From Hirudinaria manillensis (taxonomy: Eukaryota; Annelida; Clitellata; Hirudinida; Hirudinidae): 64,000 bases of DNA. The position numbers and the translations under genes were made by a program. Location of the stretch: the NCBI GenBank assembly GCA_034509925.1, contig CM067529.1, forward strand, positions 5,773,001-5,837,000, given 5' to 3'. Under the pieces are notes generated by a model that saw nothing but the letters and a program-made list of their open reading frames with translations, made no database searches and was not told the DNA's origin. Below are positions 25,160 through 36,992 of this stretch, piece after piece; position 1 is the stretch's first letter, and each line of letters begins with the position of its first letter.

Positions 25160-26509
25160 ATGGCTGGCATCTGTCGTCGCGTAATTTTAAGATCCGGACA
25201 GCTACTGTCAAATCATGCATTTTCTGGTTCTCGTAAAGCTGGAATTATGGCTCAGCAGATAGCTGGATATGCTGACATGGCTTTCACCTTCGCCTCTCCT
25301 GTTTCGGTAAAATGTTTAAAAGTTTAATTCTTCAAAAGTTTTAGTTTACTTCAAATTTTACACGAGACCTGCATAAACTAGGTGCTAGTCTCGGATGTAA
25401 AAGTATTTGCTAATTCTATGGTATTGTGACCCACAAATAGTTTGAACTAAGACTATTGAGCACATGTTCACGCTTAATTGCTTTAATTTTTCTAACGATT
25501 ATATATCAATTTATTGCTTCTCAAATTATAGGATCTGTAGGAAATGATATCTTCCAATTATTAAATGGTGTGAGGTTAATAATTTTGTGAAAATCAAGTG
25601 AATAATGCAGAAAATTCAGCTTTCCCTTGTTTGTTAAACTCAAATTATTATTGTGGCAGGTCTTTTATAAGGATGCCAATGTCAAGCAAGTTGACGTGCC
25701 AACAATGAATGGTGATTTTGGTATTCTTCCACAACATGTTCCCCTTCTAGCAGTTTTGAAGCCTGGTGTCATCTCTGTTCATGAAAATGATGGTGCTTTG
25801 AAGAAGTATTTTGGTGAATATTAGTTGCATTTTTGCTTTCTAAAATATTTTATTTTTTGAGTTATTGACTTTGGAGTTGCCATTATTTCAAAAGGTAATG
25901 TTGGGTGAGAGCTAGATTAAATCAGTTTATGTCATAACTCATTTTATATCATTGCATGGAATGAAGGTTCTATTTACCTACATTAATTTCAAATGCTATC
26001 CATCTATACTTACAATCTTATGCTTATAATTAACACTTAATCAACACTCTCATTGTTGTTTGTTTCAGTGAGCAGTGGTTCTGTGACAATTAATGATGAT
26101 TCCTCTGTTCAAATTTTGGTTGAGGAAGGTTGTCCCATTGATCAACTGGATGCCCAGGTTAATAAGATTTAGTGATTTTGCCATAATTTGGTAATATTTA
26201 AATAATTTATAGGTGAGCAATATTATTTTGAGATAAAATTACTTCAATAAAATTAATTTATCTTGGCAAAGTTTAAGTTAAAATTTCAGACTAAATTGTT
26301 GACTTGGCTACAAATTGTTAAAACAACTTTATTTGGTCTCCTTGGCACTTTGAAATTCATCTCATTTCTTACTTTAGGCTATTCGAGATGGAGCAGCAAA
26401 GGCAGCCCAAGATATGCTGTCTGCCTCTTCAGAGCAATCAAAAGCTGAGGCCCAAATAGCATTGGATTGTTATGATGCCCTCCAGAAAGCTGTCGATTCT
26501 CATCGTTAA
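25160..26509 (+). CDS. ATP5F1D: ATP synthase F1 subunit delta, mitochondrial
   Basis: Exons 25160-25306, 25660-25813, 26069-26157 and 26378-26509 join in frame to 173 residues (human 168). The first ~35 residues (MAGICRRVILRSGQLL...) are basic and lack acidic residues, as expected for a mitochondrial targeting peptide. The mature part starts near MAFTFASPVSVFYKDANVKQVDVPT and shows the family's beta-sandwich core GDFGILPQHVPLLAVLKPG and VSSGSVTINDDSSVQILVEE, followed by the C-terminal helical hairpin. This subunit belongs to the central stalk of F1 with gamma and epsilon and corresponds to bacterial AtpC. AATAAA at 26580-26585 lies 71 nt past the stop. Nothing unusual. Confidence 0.96.
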
Positions 26510-27299
26510 TTAGTCGTACTCCTAAGCATAAAAATGGATAGCAGTCTGTAGGCTCTCACCGTCATAGTTGTCATTCTTCAATAAATTCTGAAATATGACA
26601 GTTTTGGTTTGTGAAGTCAAGATAGTCTCTGAAATTCATATGGTGTGGTTGATGTGATATTGAATATGTGTGAAAAGTTGAAACTTATATATGGTTGGAA
26701 TCAAGGTGCAAGTGTTACTTGGTTTTGACTAGGTTTTATTCACTGTCAAGTAATGAAGGATTCGGATTCTCGAAAAAGTCGTTTTGGGGTGAACATCGTA
26801 AGCCTAGGGTTTGATTTATGAGGAATACAGCTAGACGTAATATCTAGCAGACATGGGGCCAATTCCTGATCTTGTTTGAAGATTTACTTTTTAAGGTACT
26901 AGGTCGTTTAAGTAATTTAAATATTTTGTATGTCAATCCTTTATTTTAGAAAAACAAGTTGATTTCAATACCAATGAGTGGTTGTGAATTTAAGAGTAAT
27001 CGAATTCAAGATTATATGAAACTTCGGAAAAGTAATTTATAAAAATCATTATTATCGTTTTTGCATTTTGAGTCATTGATAAATAATTTTAATAGTTAAA
27101 TGACTCGGTTATGAAATAATCAGTTTTTGTTTATTCTGTTTCTAGTGTATTTTATTGAAAATGTATATTTTTATTTGTTTTAATTGTTAAATGATTTGGT
27201 TTCATATTTTTGGTTACATTCCAGAAGAACTTTTTCGTATCCAATGATTCGTTTATCTTGCCCTATCGCACACCCATCTTATAGCAGGAAATCATAAAA
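26510..27299. other. Intergenic region upstream of caprin
   Basis: About 0.8 kb, with the ATP5F1D 3' UTR on the left and the caprin promoter and 5' UTR on the right. No coding exon is supported. Confidence 0.5.
26580..26585 (+). terminator. Poly(A) signal of ATP5F1D
   Basis: AATAAA 71 nt downstream of the stop codon. Confidence 0.65.
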
Positions 27300-30200
27300 A
27301 TGGCGTCTCTCGAAGGCGAAGCTCCGATTAAGCAATGTGTCATAATTTTAGAAAAAAAAGTTCGAAATCTGGAAAAAAGGAAGGTAAGTCGCGATAGAGT
27401 GCAATTTTTGTTAGTCAGTTTTCTTGCTCTGGATTTATTCTTTTTAAAAGTGTACTCATAAAAGTGCTTTGTTTGCACGTGCTCATTCGGGTTTACGGGT
27501 ATTTTTTAATCAACTTCGTTAATTATCACACACCGGCTGCGTAGCTTTTACCTTTACTAGCGATAAAATGTCGGTGTGTGCTACAATTGGTTCTGTTACC
27601 TTTTGATGCAGGTGAAGCTCGATAGTTACAAGAGTAAAGCTAAAGAAGGAGTCATTCTTGACAAAGATCAGCAGGTTTTGTAAATTACTTGTTATGCAAC
27701 TATTGAATTTGCTTTTATTATTTGGTTTCATTGATTTTGGGGTTGAGGCAGTGCAGATAAAGTAAAATAAGCAGAAAAATTGATGTTTATTATTTTTTTT
27801 AGTTTAGCTTTCCTACAAGTGTAGGGTTAAAATCATTGCTCTGTTTCATTGATATTGTTCTCTTAAAGTTTTGTCAACATAACTTAGAGTTGTGTCTTAC
27901 AACAAATGCTTGGAACAATAAGGATGTAACATGATGGCCAAGAATGGTAGCTTTAAAACTGACTTAATAATATAAAATTATTATTCTTTGTTATCGAGTT
28001 GACTATTTAGTTAATATGATACTGTTGATGTATAAGATAAGTAAAGCAAGTAATCTAAATTTGGAGGTAATTGAGGGAAGCTGAATAATGTGTTGTATGG
28101 CAATAGATGTTATAAACAAATTCACAAATTTACATGGGAAGTTTTCCATAGTACAGTTGTACTGATTGTAAGCAGCCTTGATATTGATTCATTTGTTTTG
28201 TTCATATCTTAATATTAATTTTATTCAGGAAGCAGTATCTAAATATGATCATGTGGTCCAAAATCTTGAATTTTCAAAAGAGCTTTTGAAGCAGTTCCAT
28301 CAAATTTGCAATGAGGTAGAAATTTGTATTTGGGGATTCATGAAGTTAAACATGCTTGAACCTTAAAGCAATGTATTTAAACTCATTTATCATTGCAGTT
28401 AGATTAGCTTAATATTAAAAGGATTTCCATTTTAAAGGAAACAACAATAAAAACTGGTTATGTTGCCTTTGCTACTTTTAGAATGAGAAAGTGCTTCGTA
28501 AGCAGGCTAAGCGAGACAAAATTGAAAGGCAGAATTCTGACATTTCAAGGCTTAAAGAGGTCCTGAGGTGCCAGGTTGCCCTTAAAACACTTGGTGACAG
28601 CGAGGCAAGAGAGGGACTCATAACAGGCAAATGTTCTGTGAATGTGAGTTTGATTTCATGAAGATGTTTATGTGTGCATGTCTTTTCTATACTTGCATCT
28701 GTTATTGTTATCTGTTATTGGTCATTCTATTGTCATAGAGCCATTTGTATGGAGTTTCCATTGAGGCTTGGTTTCTAGTGTAATGACAAATGTCACTATT
28801 TTACAATTCCATAAGGGAACATAGTCATCTGAGTACATATGTAGGCTTATTGTTATGGATTTTGTAATTTACAACAGATGCACAATTTCTGTCTGTTTAT
28901 AAACTATGTTATTGTTAGATTACATGGTTGCAGATTATAGGTGGAATCATTTTTATTAATATCGCTTGATAGTTGGATAAAAAAACTTATTGCAATTTAC
29001 ATTGGTTTCACCAGGCTCTAAACGAAGACCAATTGAAAATTCTGGATGACTTCCACAACCTTGTGACCATCTCAAAAGATTTGGAGCAAAGGTTCGCATA
29101 ATTTTTGCCAAGTCACCAGCGAAGATAATTGAAAGCGATTCACGATTACCACTCGATTCAAAATGACTTTATTGTTCCAGTTGTGGCCAGCAGTGCTGCG
29201 CTGCTGCGGAGCACATGCACCTGCTCCTTGAGAAGTCCGACAAGACCGTTCTCGGTGACATCACCTACAAAGACGTGGCTCAGTTGATCGACTCCATCAC
29301 TGGTGGGTGTTACTTTGAAAGTGGTCTCCTGCAGGAAAACATTGAAGGTAACCGACGATGTTCTGTAATTCTATATGCACGTGGCTTAAAATAGATAGAA
29401 AATAATATTTTTTGGGGTTTTCTTTGTCTGATGTGTTATGGAAATTATTCAAATAAAGTGATGCAAGTGATGCTCCAGAAGTTATTGAATCTTGTGTTAT
29501 TTTAACATTCATTTATTAACAATAATTTACATTGTCAGTAGGATGTGCTAGTCAAATCAAAATGTTTGTAGGCATGGTGTTTTTATGTAAAGATCAGTGG
29601 ATTTAGGCATTACTTACTGAAATATATCAATAGTATATGTCAGGCTTTCTCTTAGCAAATGTGTGATCATCATCACTTTCATGGGATCTGCCTTTCTCCC
29701 AGAATGACCAGATCAGTAAATCCAAGTTCAATTAATAAGTATCAAATCATGACTATTCCAGCTCTAATATGTATTATTGAAAGTCTTTGACGTTCTTGAT
29801 CTTTGTCCTACGTGCTTGTAACTTGCTATTGTTCAATATTACATTCATATTCAGTAAGCAATTCTTGATTGCACAATTCATTATTGAAACTGATACCACT
29901 TAAAGTTTTACTAATTGATTTCATGTCTTTGCATTGAAAGTGTCATAAACTTGAATTCTGGACATGAAAGTAATTAGTCGTTATAATTGCTTTGTTCTAT
30001 GGTATTTCCTGCAATTTCAGTAAAGGAAGTTGGTCAGTTCCAAGACACCGATTCGGTCGAACAAGTCAACGACGAAGAGCCTCGTCAGCTGTTGAATGGC
30101 AGTAACGCTGCCATAGAAACTGTTTGCATCACCTCCAATGGGTTCGAGGTGAACGAACTTCTACCAGAAGCAGGTGCGACTCTTCAACCCGAGTTGTCGG

Positions 30201-32977
30201 AATCGCCCGTCGTGGAAAACGGTACCCCGTATCGTTAGTAATCAAATCTTAGTTTCATCTTTTTAAACGTGTTTACTCCAACCATGTGCATTGTCTTGCC
30301 ATCAGAAAACTCAGAAGGTATGCACAACCAGCAGTTGCAACAAAGCATCAATAGGCCAGTGTCAGAACTCCAATCAGCAGCTGTTGTTGATCATCAATCA
30401 CCAACAGTGCCCCAAGGAGTGATGATGGGTCATTGGCCCAATTCAGAGCCCTTGGTTCAGACGCAACTGGTCAACAGGGCTCCTTTTGGTACTCCTCTGA
30501 TGGCCCAATATTTCGGAACGTCTACTTTTGACGGGCAGCGTCCTTTGAGAGACATAGTTTCATCGATGCAAGGAAGCTACAACTTCTTGCAAGAATCTCT
30601 CATCGAAGGTTCAGAAAATGACTCGTGCGCTTTTGTCGTCTGCTCTCGCGATTAAAAATGGATTATTAAACGAATCTGCACGTTCCTTTCGACAGATCAG
30701 AACAACGCGAACAACAGCTCGATCGTCAGCACGCCTGCCGACGTCGCGTCGTCCACTTCGCCTCCTTCTCTGCAGCCGCAAATAATCGACCATCATCATC
30801 ATCACCATCTGCAACAAGATCAGCACGTAAGATTTGATATTTCGGAAAATTAACGCTTCGATCGAACAAAATAAAGTGTACGGGTGCACTTAGAAAGCCC
30901 ATTGATAATGTTTGCATTAAAAAAAAAACAATGTCAGCAGTTGCCGATGGCGACCGTCGCCGGGTCTCAGGCGGGCGGTTATCCCGTGTATCACAATAGG
31001 CTCCATCCTCAGCATCTCCTTCATCATCATCACGATGGTCAAACGATGGGCATGCCGACCTCGGTCCCTGGCGACGTTTACTTCGCTCAGCAGCAAATTT
31101 ACCACCAGAGGATTCCTACGAACGTTTATGAAAGGAACAACCAGGTAATTGACAACTCATTAATTCAGATATTTAAAGATTTAAAGGTTGGTAATGCAGT
31201 TAAAAGAAGTTTGTTTTGCACATATGAATGCTTGTTATGCAAAATCATACTTGTTAGGCCTCTAGCTGGTGAAACCAAAATAATTTTTACTTGCATTCTC
31301 CAAATGAACAACAACTTTTATTAAAGTTTATTGCTTCTAAAAACCACCAATTTGAAATTTAATTATTAGTCGTACGTCTTGGTATTGTCACGCAAACCTT
31401 TGATGAGTTGAAATGTTCACGAATCATTATTCAAATCATCTCAGTTGAGTGAAAAGACACCATAACAAAATCATTCTTGTTAGACCTCTAACTAGAGAAG
31501 GCAAGTTGAGCCAGACTTGGCTAACAGGTGTGGAAAACTGTGGCAAAGTGCCAAAATGCATTGCTGTTGAACTGATAGTTGGCCATCTCTTGGCATCTAG
31601 TAAGATATTTGTATGAAGGAGTTGTAAATGGTTTGTTATAAATGATATGCTGGCAAGATCATCATCATTATGAGCAATATTAAAACCTCTTGTTGTCACA
31701 CAAGGTACTTTTGCCTTTCATCTTTCTCACTAATGTCTCATTACAACATGTTTTATTCTCATCTGATGTCTTTCAATATTCAAAGCCAAATTGCTAAAAG
31801 CTTTTGGAAAATCATGCCTACTTTTGCAGAGTCAATTAATTTTTAAAAAGCACATATTTTCATTTTCATGTAGGATTTTGTTTGCTTGGTCGACATACTC
31901 GTACCTGTCATTTAAGCTGGCAATTTATTTTTTATTTTGACCATTGGCAGACCATTCCTGATGTGATGGAGGTAAAACAACATCAGCAGATTCCTTCTAA
32001 CATCTCTACTCCTTCATCGATTGCTTATCCTTCCTACCACTCCATGCAACTGCCTGAAGATTCTGAGGCTGAATGCCAAATCTCAGGTTTCATGATGGGA
32101 TCGGCCCCCAACGTTTCTGTCTATCAGCAACAACAACAACAACAAACACCACCACAACAGCAGCCTCAACAACAGCAACAACTAGAAGTTAGCAATTCAG
32201 TTTTCTTGGAGTGATTTGATGATAGTCTTCATGCAAGTGCTTGTAGATTTTATTTATAGTAATGGATATTTTATAGTTACCAATTGAAGTTCATTATTTA
32301 AAATTCTTGATAAAAGCAGCATTTAGTTTTTTTTAAGAACTGTGAGAGTAGTTGACAAATGCGACCAAAAAATTGCACAAATGCAGAATCAGAAAGGATC
32401 TTACACTATGAATCCAAATGCTGACATTTTTCACTCTGGATTCCATGCAACCTCTCAGGCCGATGGCAGTTTAGCGAACGAAGTTCAAGCGGAGCAGCCA
32501 CAAAACGGGAGTTCGGGACAAAGCGAAGAAACAAAGGAGGTCGGATCAAAGACATTTGCTCAAACTGCAAGTGCTGGAAAGTCCTACCAGGGTATGGAAT
32601 AATATTTTTAGGTTCTTTGCGACGACGTGGTTAATGACTCGGTCGTTGCTCGACAGAATTCACTAACACTCAAAATCAAAGAGGGCCGAAGCCGGGATCG
32701 CAGTATCAACGTCATCCCAATCGCCAACAATTTGTTAACAGACAAGGTAGGGGCGTTACCTTCATAAAGGTTTATGATAACGTGTCTTCGTCGGATGTGA
32801 TGCATAGTGTTCTTATTTTTTAAAGGAAATGCACCAACTTACAACAGTGCAAACAATCCCCCAAGGGGTGGAAATGTACCCTACAGGGGTGGAGCTAAGT
32901 TTGGTGGCACTGGAGGAGCCAGACCACCCAGTCAGGGAAACAACTTTTACCCAAGAAACGAGCATTACCACTCGTAA
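27300..32977 (+). CDS. CAPRIN: Caprin (G3BP-associated RNA-binding protein)
   Basis: Fourteen exons: 27300-27383, 27612-27674, 28229-28315, 28482-28643, 29015-29091, 29181-29347, 30021-30233, 30306-30608, 30696-30826, 30938-31144, 31951-32187, 32387-32591, 32657-32746, 32826-32977; 725 residues in frame. The N-terminal coiled-coil homology region 1 is clear: KKVRNLEKRK, AVSKYDHVVQNLEFSKELL, and the block ending YKDVAQLIDSI. A later MQGSYNFLQESLIE corresponds to the G3BP-binding short motif of caprin-1 (human YNFIQDSMLDF), but the last aromatic is not conserved. Low-complexity His (about 30791-30808) and Gln (about 32126-32182) runs follow, and the C-terminus has RGG-type Gly/Arg/Asn-rich sequence. 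Caprins bind mRNA, join stress granules and control translation. The donor ending exon 7 could also be 30173 or 30221, all in the same phase. AATAAA at 33133-33138. Confidence 0.9.
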
Positions 32978-33920
32978 CTCGTAGAACTTTGTGTGCGCTA
33001 GCGAAGGTACAATGGGAAACAATTAGGTGGTGATTTTATATCGCTCGTGATAAGTGGTTACACTTAATGCACATTGTGACCTTTCTACATTATTCTTCAA
33101 TAGCCAAAAAATGACTTTTCCATAGTATGAACAATAAATTGGACTTGTTATTCAACTGGATACCACTACCAAATTTTTTTTACTTGGGTGTCAAGTGATT
33201 TTGTGATTTGTGTCCGTTTCTGCAAACGTGGCGTGGATAATGAGCCGAGGACGCTGACTTCCTCTTATCGGAGGTGGCTGGGGTCTGGTTAGAATTGTAA
33301 TGGTTAAAATTGCAACAAAATTGAGGCCTTGTGTCACCTCGATGATCGTTCGCTTGAGGTGTTGCTAACTGGGTTCAGGAGTGCGTGATGTTGCGATGCG
33401 TGCTTTCCGCATCAATTTCTCACCCTGCATCAAACTAGTGGTGGTGCCTTTGTTAGGTGATTTGATGCTACTTCAAAGCAGAGAATGTGATACAAATTTT
33501 GGTGATTGTCAGGTTTGGTTGGAAGTTGGCCTCAGAGGGTCGGTTTGTTGATGGAGGATAATGCTCATTTCTTCAAAATCTTCATCTGTTAATTTGATGA
33601 ACTATCCTGCCAGAGATGGCCCCAAGCTATAATTATAATAAATTATATCCGGATCATGGTATGGGTTTTCTGTTAAATGCCAGAAAGCGACGACCTAGAT
33701 CAAGTTTTGGTTATTGACAGTCAGGACAACCGCCGTTTTGTTTGTTTTCTTATTTTTTATTCGAATTTGTTCGCGAGCGCTCGTTGGATCTGTTATTAGA
33801 ATGCGGTCCGTCGCTTGTTTGGTATTATTTTAATAAGAATTTGGACTAGTTCATATGGGAATAGGAGGGCGTCGGATAATTTATTGGTAAGAAAGATTAC
33901 AAGAAACTCGCAAAAAAGAG
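32978..33920. other. Intergenic region caprin / secreted-protein gene
   Basis: Holds the caprin 3' UTR and the promoter of the next gene. The stretch 33200-33800 is less AT-rich than neighbouring spacers; no open frame with a recognisable domain is present. Confidence 0.5.
33133..33138 (+). terminator. Poly(A) signal of caprin
   Basis: AATAAA about 155 nt downstream of the stop codon. Confidence 0.55.
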
Positions 33921-36676
33921 ATGGAACTTATGTTTCAAGTATCGCTTCTCCTCTGCGTAAGTTTCTTATCGCGTAAGGAAAACGCTCAAGAATTAAAAGG
34001 TTACTTTCGCTTCATACATATATTTCATTCATCTATTCAATCAAATTATAAATTGATCAGGGATTCCGGGCAAAATTGTCGTTCCATCGAAAGGAAAAGG
34101 TTGGTTTAAGCAATTTCCTTAAGCTTTGATAAGTATTTAGTTAGCGGAGATTATTTGCAATTGTTATTCTTAGCTGAGAATGGTTTAGTGGAACTATTTT
34201 GATACCGATTATTATTACACAAATTATTCTTATCAGCACAGAATAACACGGTAACAAAACAAGAATTAACTATAATTTACACAAGTCAAAGAATTTCAAT
34301 TTAAAATCTACTAAATAATCAACATGGATTCGAATTATCTCGGAACGTTACCATGTTTACTGCATGTGATAATATATGAATAAGCCGACCGCTGCACCCT
34401 TTTCTGGGATCCAATTAACAAAAAGAAAATAATATTCGTTATTTAATTGAAATAACGTGATGAACAATCTATTTTCCAAGAACTCAAAATAACTGCCAAA
34501 GACAGAATGATTCTGTATGTAGACAGCTCTCCAGTTACACTTCTTTATGGGAGATTTTGGAGACAGCCTGATGTAATTTATCTTCCCGGATATATCCAGG
34601 TTGTTGTTTGATATTTTCCGCTTAAATATTTCTATTCTTTAGAAATGATAAGAATTTAGTAATAGTAAACTTGCGAAAGAGACATAGGATTGATATTATA
34701 TTTCTAGTTAAGTTATGTAATATCCAATTGATTATGCAGGGGTTGAATAATTTAGTTCCTAATTAATTTTAAGACCATAGGAGTTGAAGTTCACGCCCGA
34801 AATTCGTCTCTCATCAAAGGTGGACTTATTGCCTCGTCTCCTGATGGATTCTTGAACACTGACCGCAGGTGGCTCTGCCGGGACATTCGAAAACTCAAAG
34901 TACATTTAAAGAAAGACTTAAATGGATTTTCTTTTCTCTCTTCTTTAAATGATTCTTTTTTCAGCCTGTTTTCACGATTCGTGACTTGAAACCTGCAAAA
35001 GAGATCGCACCCAATGCTGGCAAAATCCAAATTTCCGAAATAAATTCGGATGCAAAGTGGATTTGGGCGGCAGACGATCATGCACCATCCATTTATTGCC
35101 ATTTTAACATCGGTGAACATGCTTGATCAAGATGAAAGGGTGAAACATTAAATATTTTATTTTGAATATCAGAGAATTTCCAAGGAACCATTGCATATAA
35201 AGCTGAAAATCAGGAAGCGACAATTCAATACGAAGCGACAACATATCAAAGCGCTTTTGTCGACAACCAGGCAAGTTACCGAATGCTTACAGAATTAAAT
35301 GGTTTTTCAAGAAGCAAAGAATCTCAAATAACCCAGAGCCAAAGAACGACTTCGGAAACAGTTTATATGGAAGTCAATCCAACCGGTGTCAGGAATGACA
35401 TTAATGAATTCAGTCAAATCACTGAGAGTGGTGCAGATGAATTCAATCATGTCAATGAAAGTGGTGCAGATGAATTCAATCATGAGAGTGAAAATGGTGC
35501 AGATGAATTTAGTCGTGTCACCAAAGGTGATACTGATGAATTTAATCCTGTAAGCAAAAGTGAAACGCCGTTACACGTGAGTTAAAAGCCTTCGATGAGT
35601 AGTTTCAAAATTCGCATAAAGTTTCAATGATATGTTTTAACATATATTTTTATGGCATGTTTTAGGCGACATTTTATGACTCTTGGGAGACAAATCAAGA
35701 AAATGTGTCTGGACTAACAAATATTGTTTCTAACGATCTCAAAGTAACACATCAATCGGAACTATATACAATCGCAGCTGATGAACGAATCGAGATTTTA
35801 GAGAATGGCGGAGCTTCTAACTTGACGCAGTTTAAGGACCACGTCCATTCATTACAATTCAGCACCGCATCAGAAGAATCTGAAAACCTCGGCAAGCAAC
35901 CCGATGTTCTTTCAAACAGTTCAGAAATATCAATTAACCACAATGACGGGGCCGACACGAGGGGTATGTTGAGGATTAAATGGTGATGTCGCTGAATGAG
36001 ATCGGACTTTGATTTAGCGCTAGAAAATGATAGGAAAAAGAATGCGGTCCAGCACGGATTTGAGTAATGGTCCCCGAACAAAAACATTTCTTCTACGCTT
36101 GATCAGGTTAATTCTAGGTTAATAGTAAGATATTGCAGTTGCTTCTCACAGAAATGTGGATAACGGCTGTGGAAGATTTGGCAGTTTACATCAACGGAGA
36201 ATTTGCGTCCACATTAGAATTCCATCCGACATTCCTTCCTTATAATTTCCGTTTACCGAGTTCGTTGGTAGTATTGGCCGTGCATGTCGTTAGCATTGGT
36301 TTTAAAAGAATAGGAGTGATATCAACGTCCAAAGGAGGTCAATTCGATACCAACGAGCGATGGAAATGCACCAGCGTTAACCCAGGACCAAATTGGGCAA
36401 CTGAGAGTTTCGACGATTCGTTATGGCCTCAGGCAATGGCATCGAACAAGAACTGTGCAGGCAAACGGCTACAAATAGAAATTTTTTAATAGCGATTTCT
36501 TTTTTTCTTTTTAATTTAAATTTCTTTTTTTTTCTGCAGTCGACAGTCAGAGGAATGTCAAATATCTGAGACTCAAAACTAAACACGAGGTCACCAAGAC
36601 TCAGACAGACATAAAATTGGCCTCATCGAATGAAAACTCGCAAACCAATGCGTACGGTTTTAAGGAGATTTTATAA
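33921..36676 (+). CDS. Secreted protein with two beta-sandwich-like modules and 11-residue repeats
   Basis: Exons 33921-33972, 34061-34099, 34481-34599, 34774-34899, 34965-35112, 35173-35576, 35666-35963, 36152-36460 and 36540-36676 close in frame to 543 residues. The start MELMFQVSLLLCVSFLS looks like a signal peptide. Module 1 runs from KGKELKITAKDRMILYVDS through RRWLCRD to WIWAADDHAPSIYC; a linker holds five 11-residue repeats (EFNHVNESGAD type, 35400-35560); a Ser/Glu-rich region follows; module 2 has WITAVEDLAVYING, ERWKC and FDDSLWPQA. The modules share their layout with the gene at 21920-23132, and resemble galactose-binding-like jelly rolls of extracellular proteins (inference). The donor of exon 8 is uncertain: either a GC donor after 36460 or a weak GT after 36454, both in the same phase. 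I do not recognise the protein as a whole. Confidence 0.72.
35400..35560 (+). repeat. Coding 33-bp minisatellite (11-residue repeat)
   Basis: About five tandem 33-bp units inside the secreted-protein gene encode EFSQITESGAD, EFNHVNESGAD, EFNHESENGAD, EFSRVTKGDTD and EFNPVSKSETP. Unit length is constant, with growing divergence to the 3' side. Confidence 0.85.
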
Positions 36677-36959
36677 CTTTTAATCTGTAAATGTATTAAT
36701 TAATTTCCAAAGACCAGAAGTAATTTGGCGGTTGGGTGCAAATTGGGCGCTTGCAAATCTGGTGGCAAAAGTTGGTTTGCGCTCCTACTTTAACTTCAAC
36801 AAAACTCTTGAGATAATGGATATGATTGAAATATAGATGTCATCACCATCACCATCATCACCATCTTTTTTTACCGAAGACAAAAACGTTTCACAAAAAA
36901 ATTAGCATTATTAATTTTGCCCAAACTCAATAATAGTGACCCAGTAATAGTAATAGTAG

Positions 36960-36990
<31 letters not shown>

Positions 36991-36992
36991 AT
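36677..36992. repeat. Spacer with ATC/ACC and AAT microsatellites
   Basis: Between the secreted-protein gene and the retrotransposon. It contains (CATCAC/CATCAT) at 36841-36865 and (AAT/AGT/GAT)n at about 36944-36992, directly at the presumed 5' edge of the retrotransposon. Confidence 0.75.

Noticed and set aside
35273-35294. GC-AG intron inside exon 35173-35576
   Set aside because: CAG followed by GCAAGT looks like a GC donor, but the implied intron would be about 22 nt and the frame is open straight through.
36133-36489. Stand-alone 118-residue gene
   Set aside because: It is exon 8 of the secreted-protein gene; upstream exons join it in phase.
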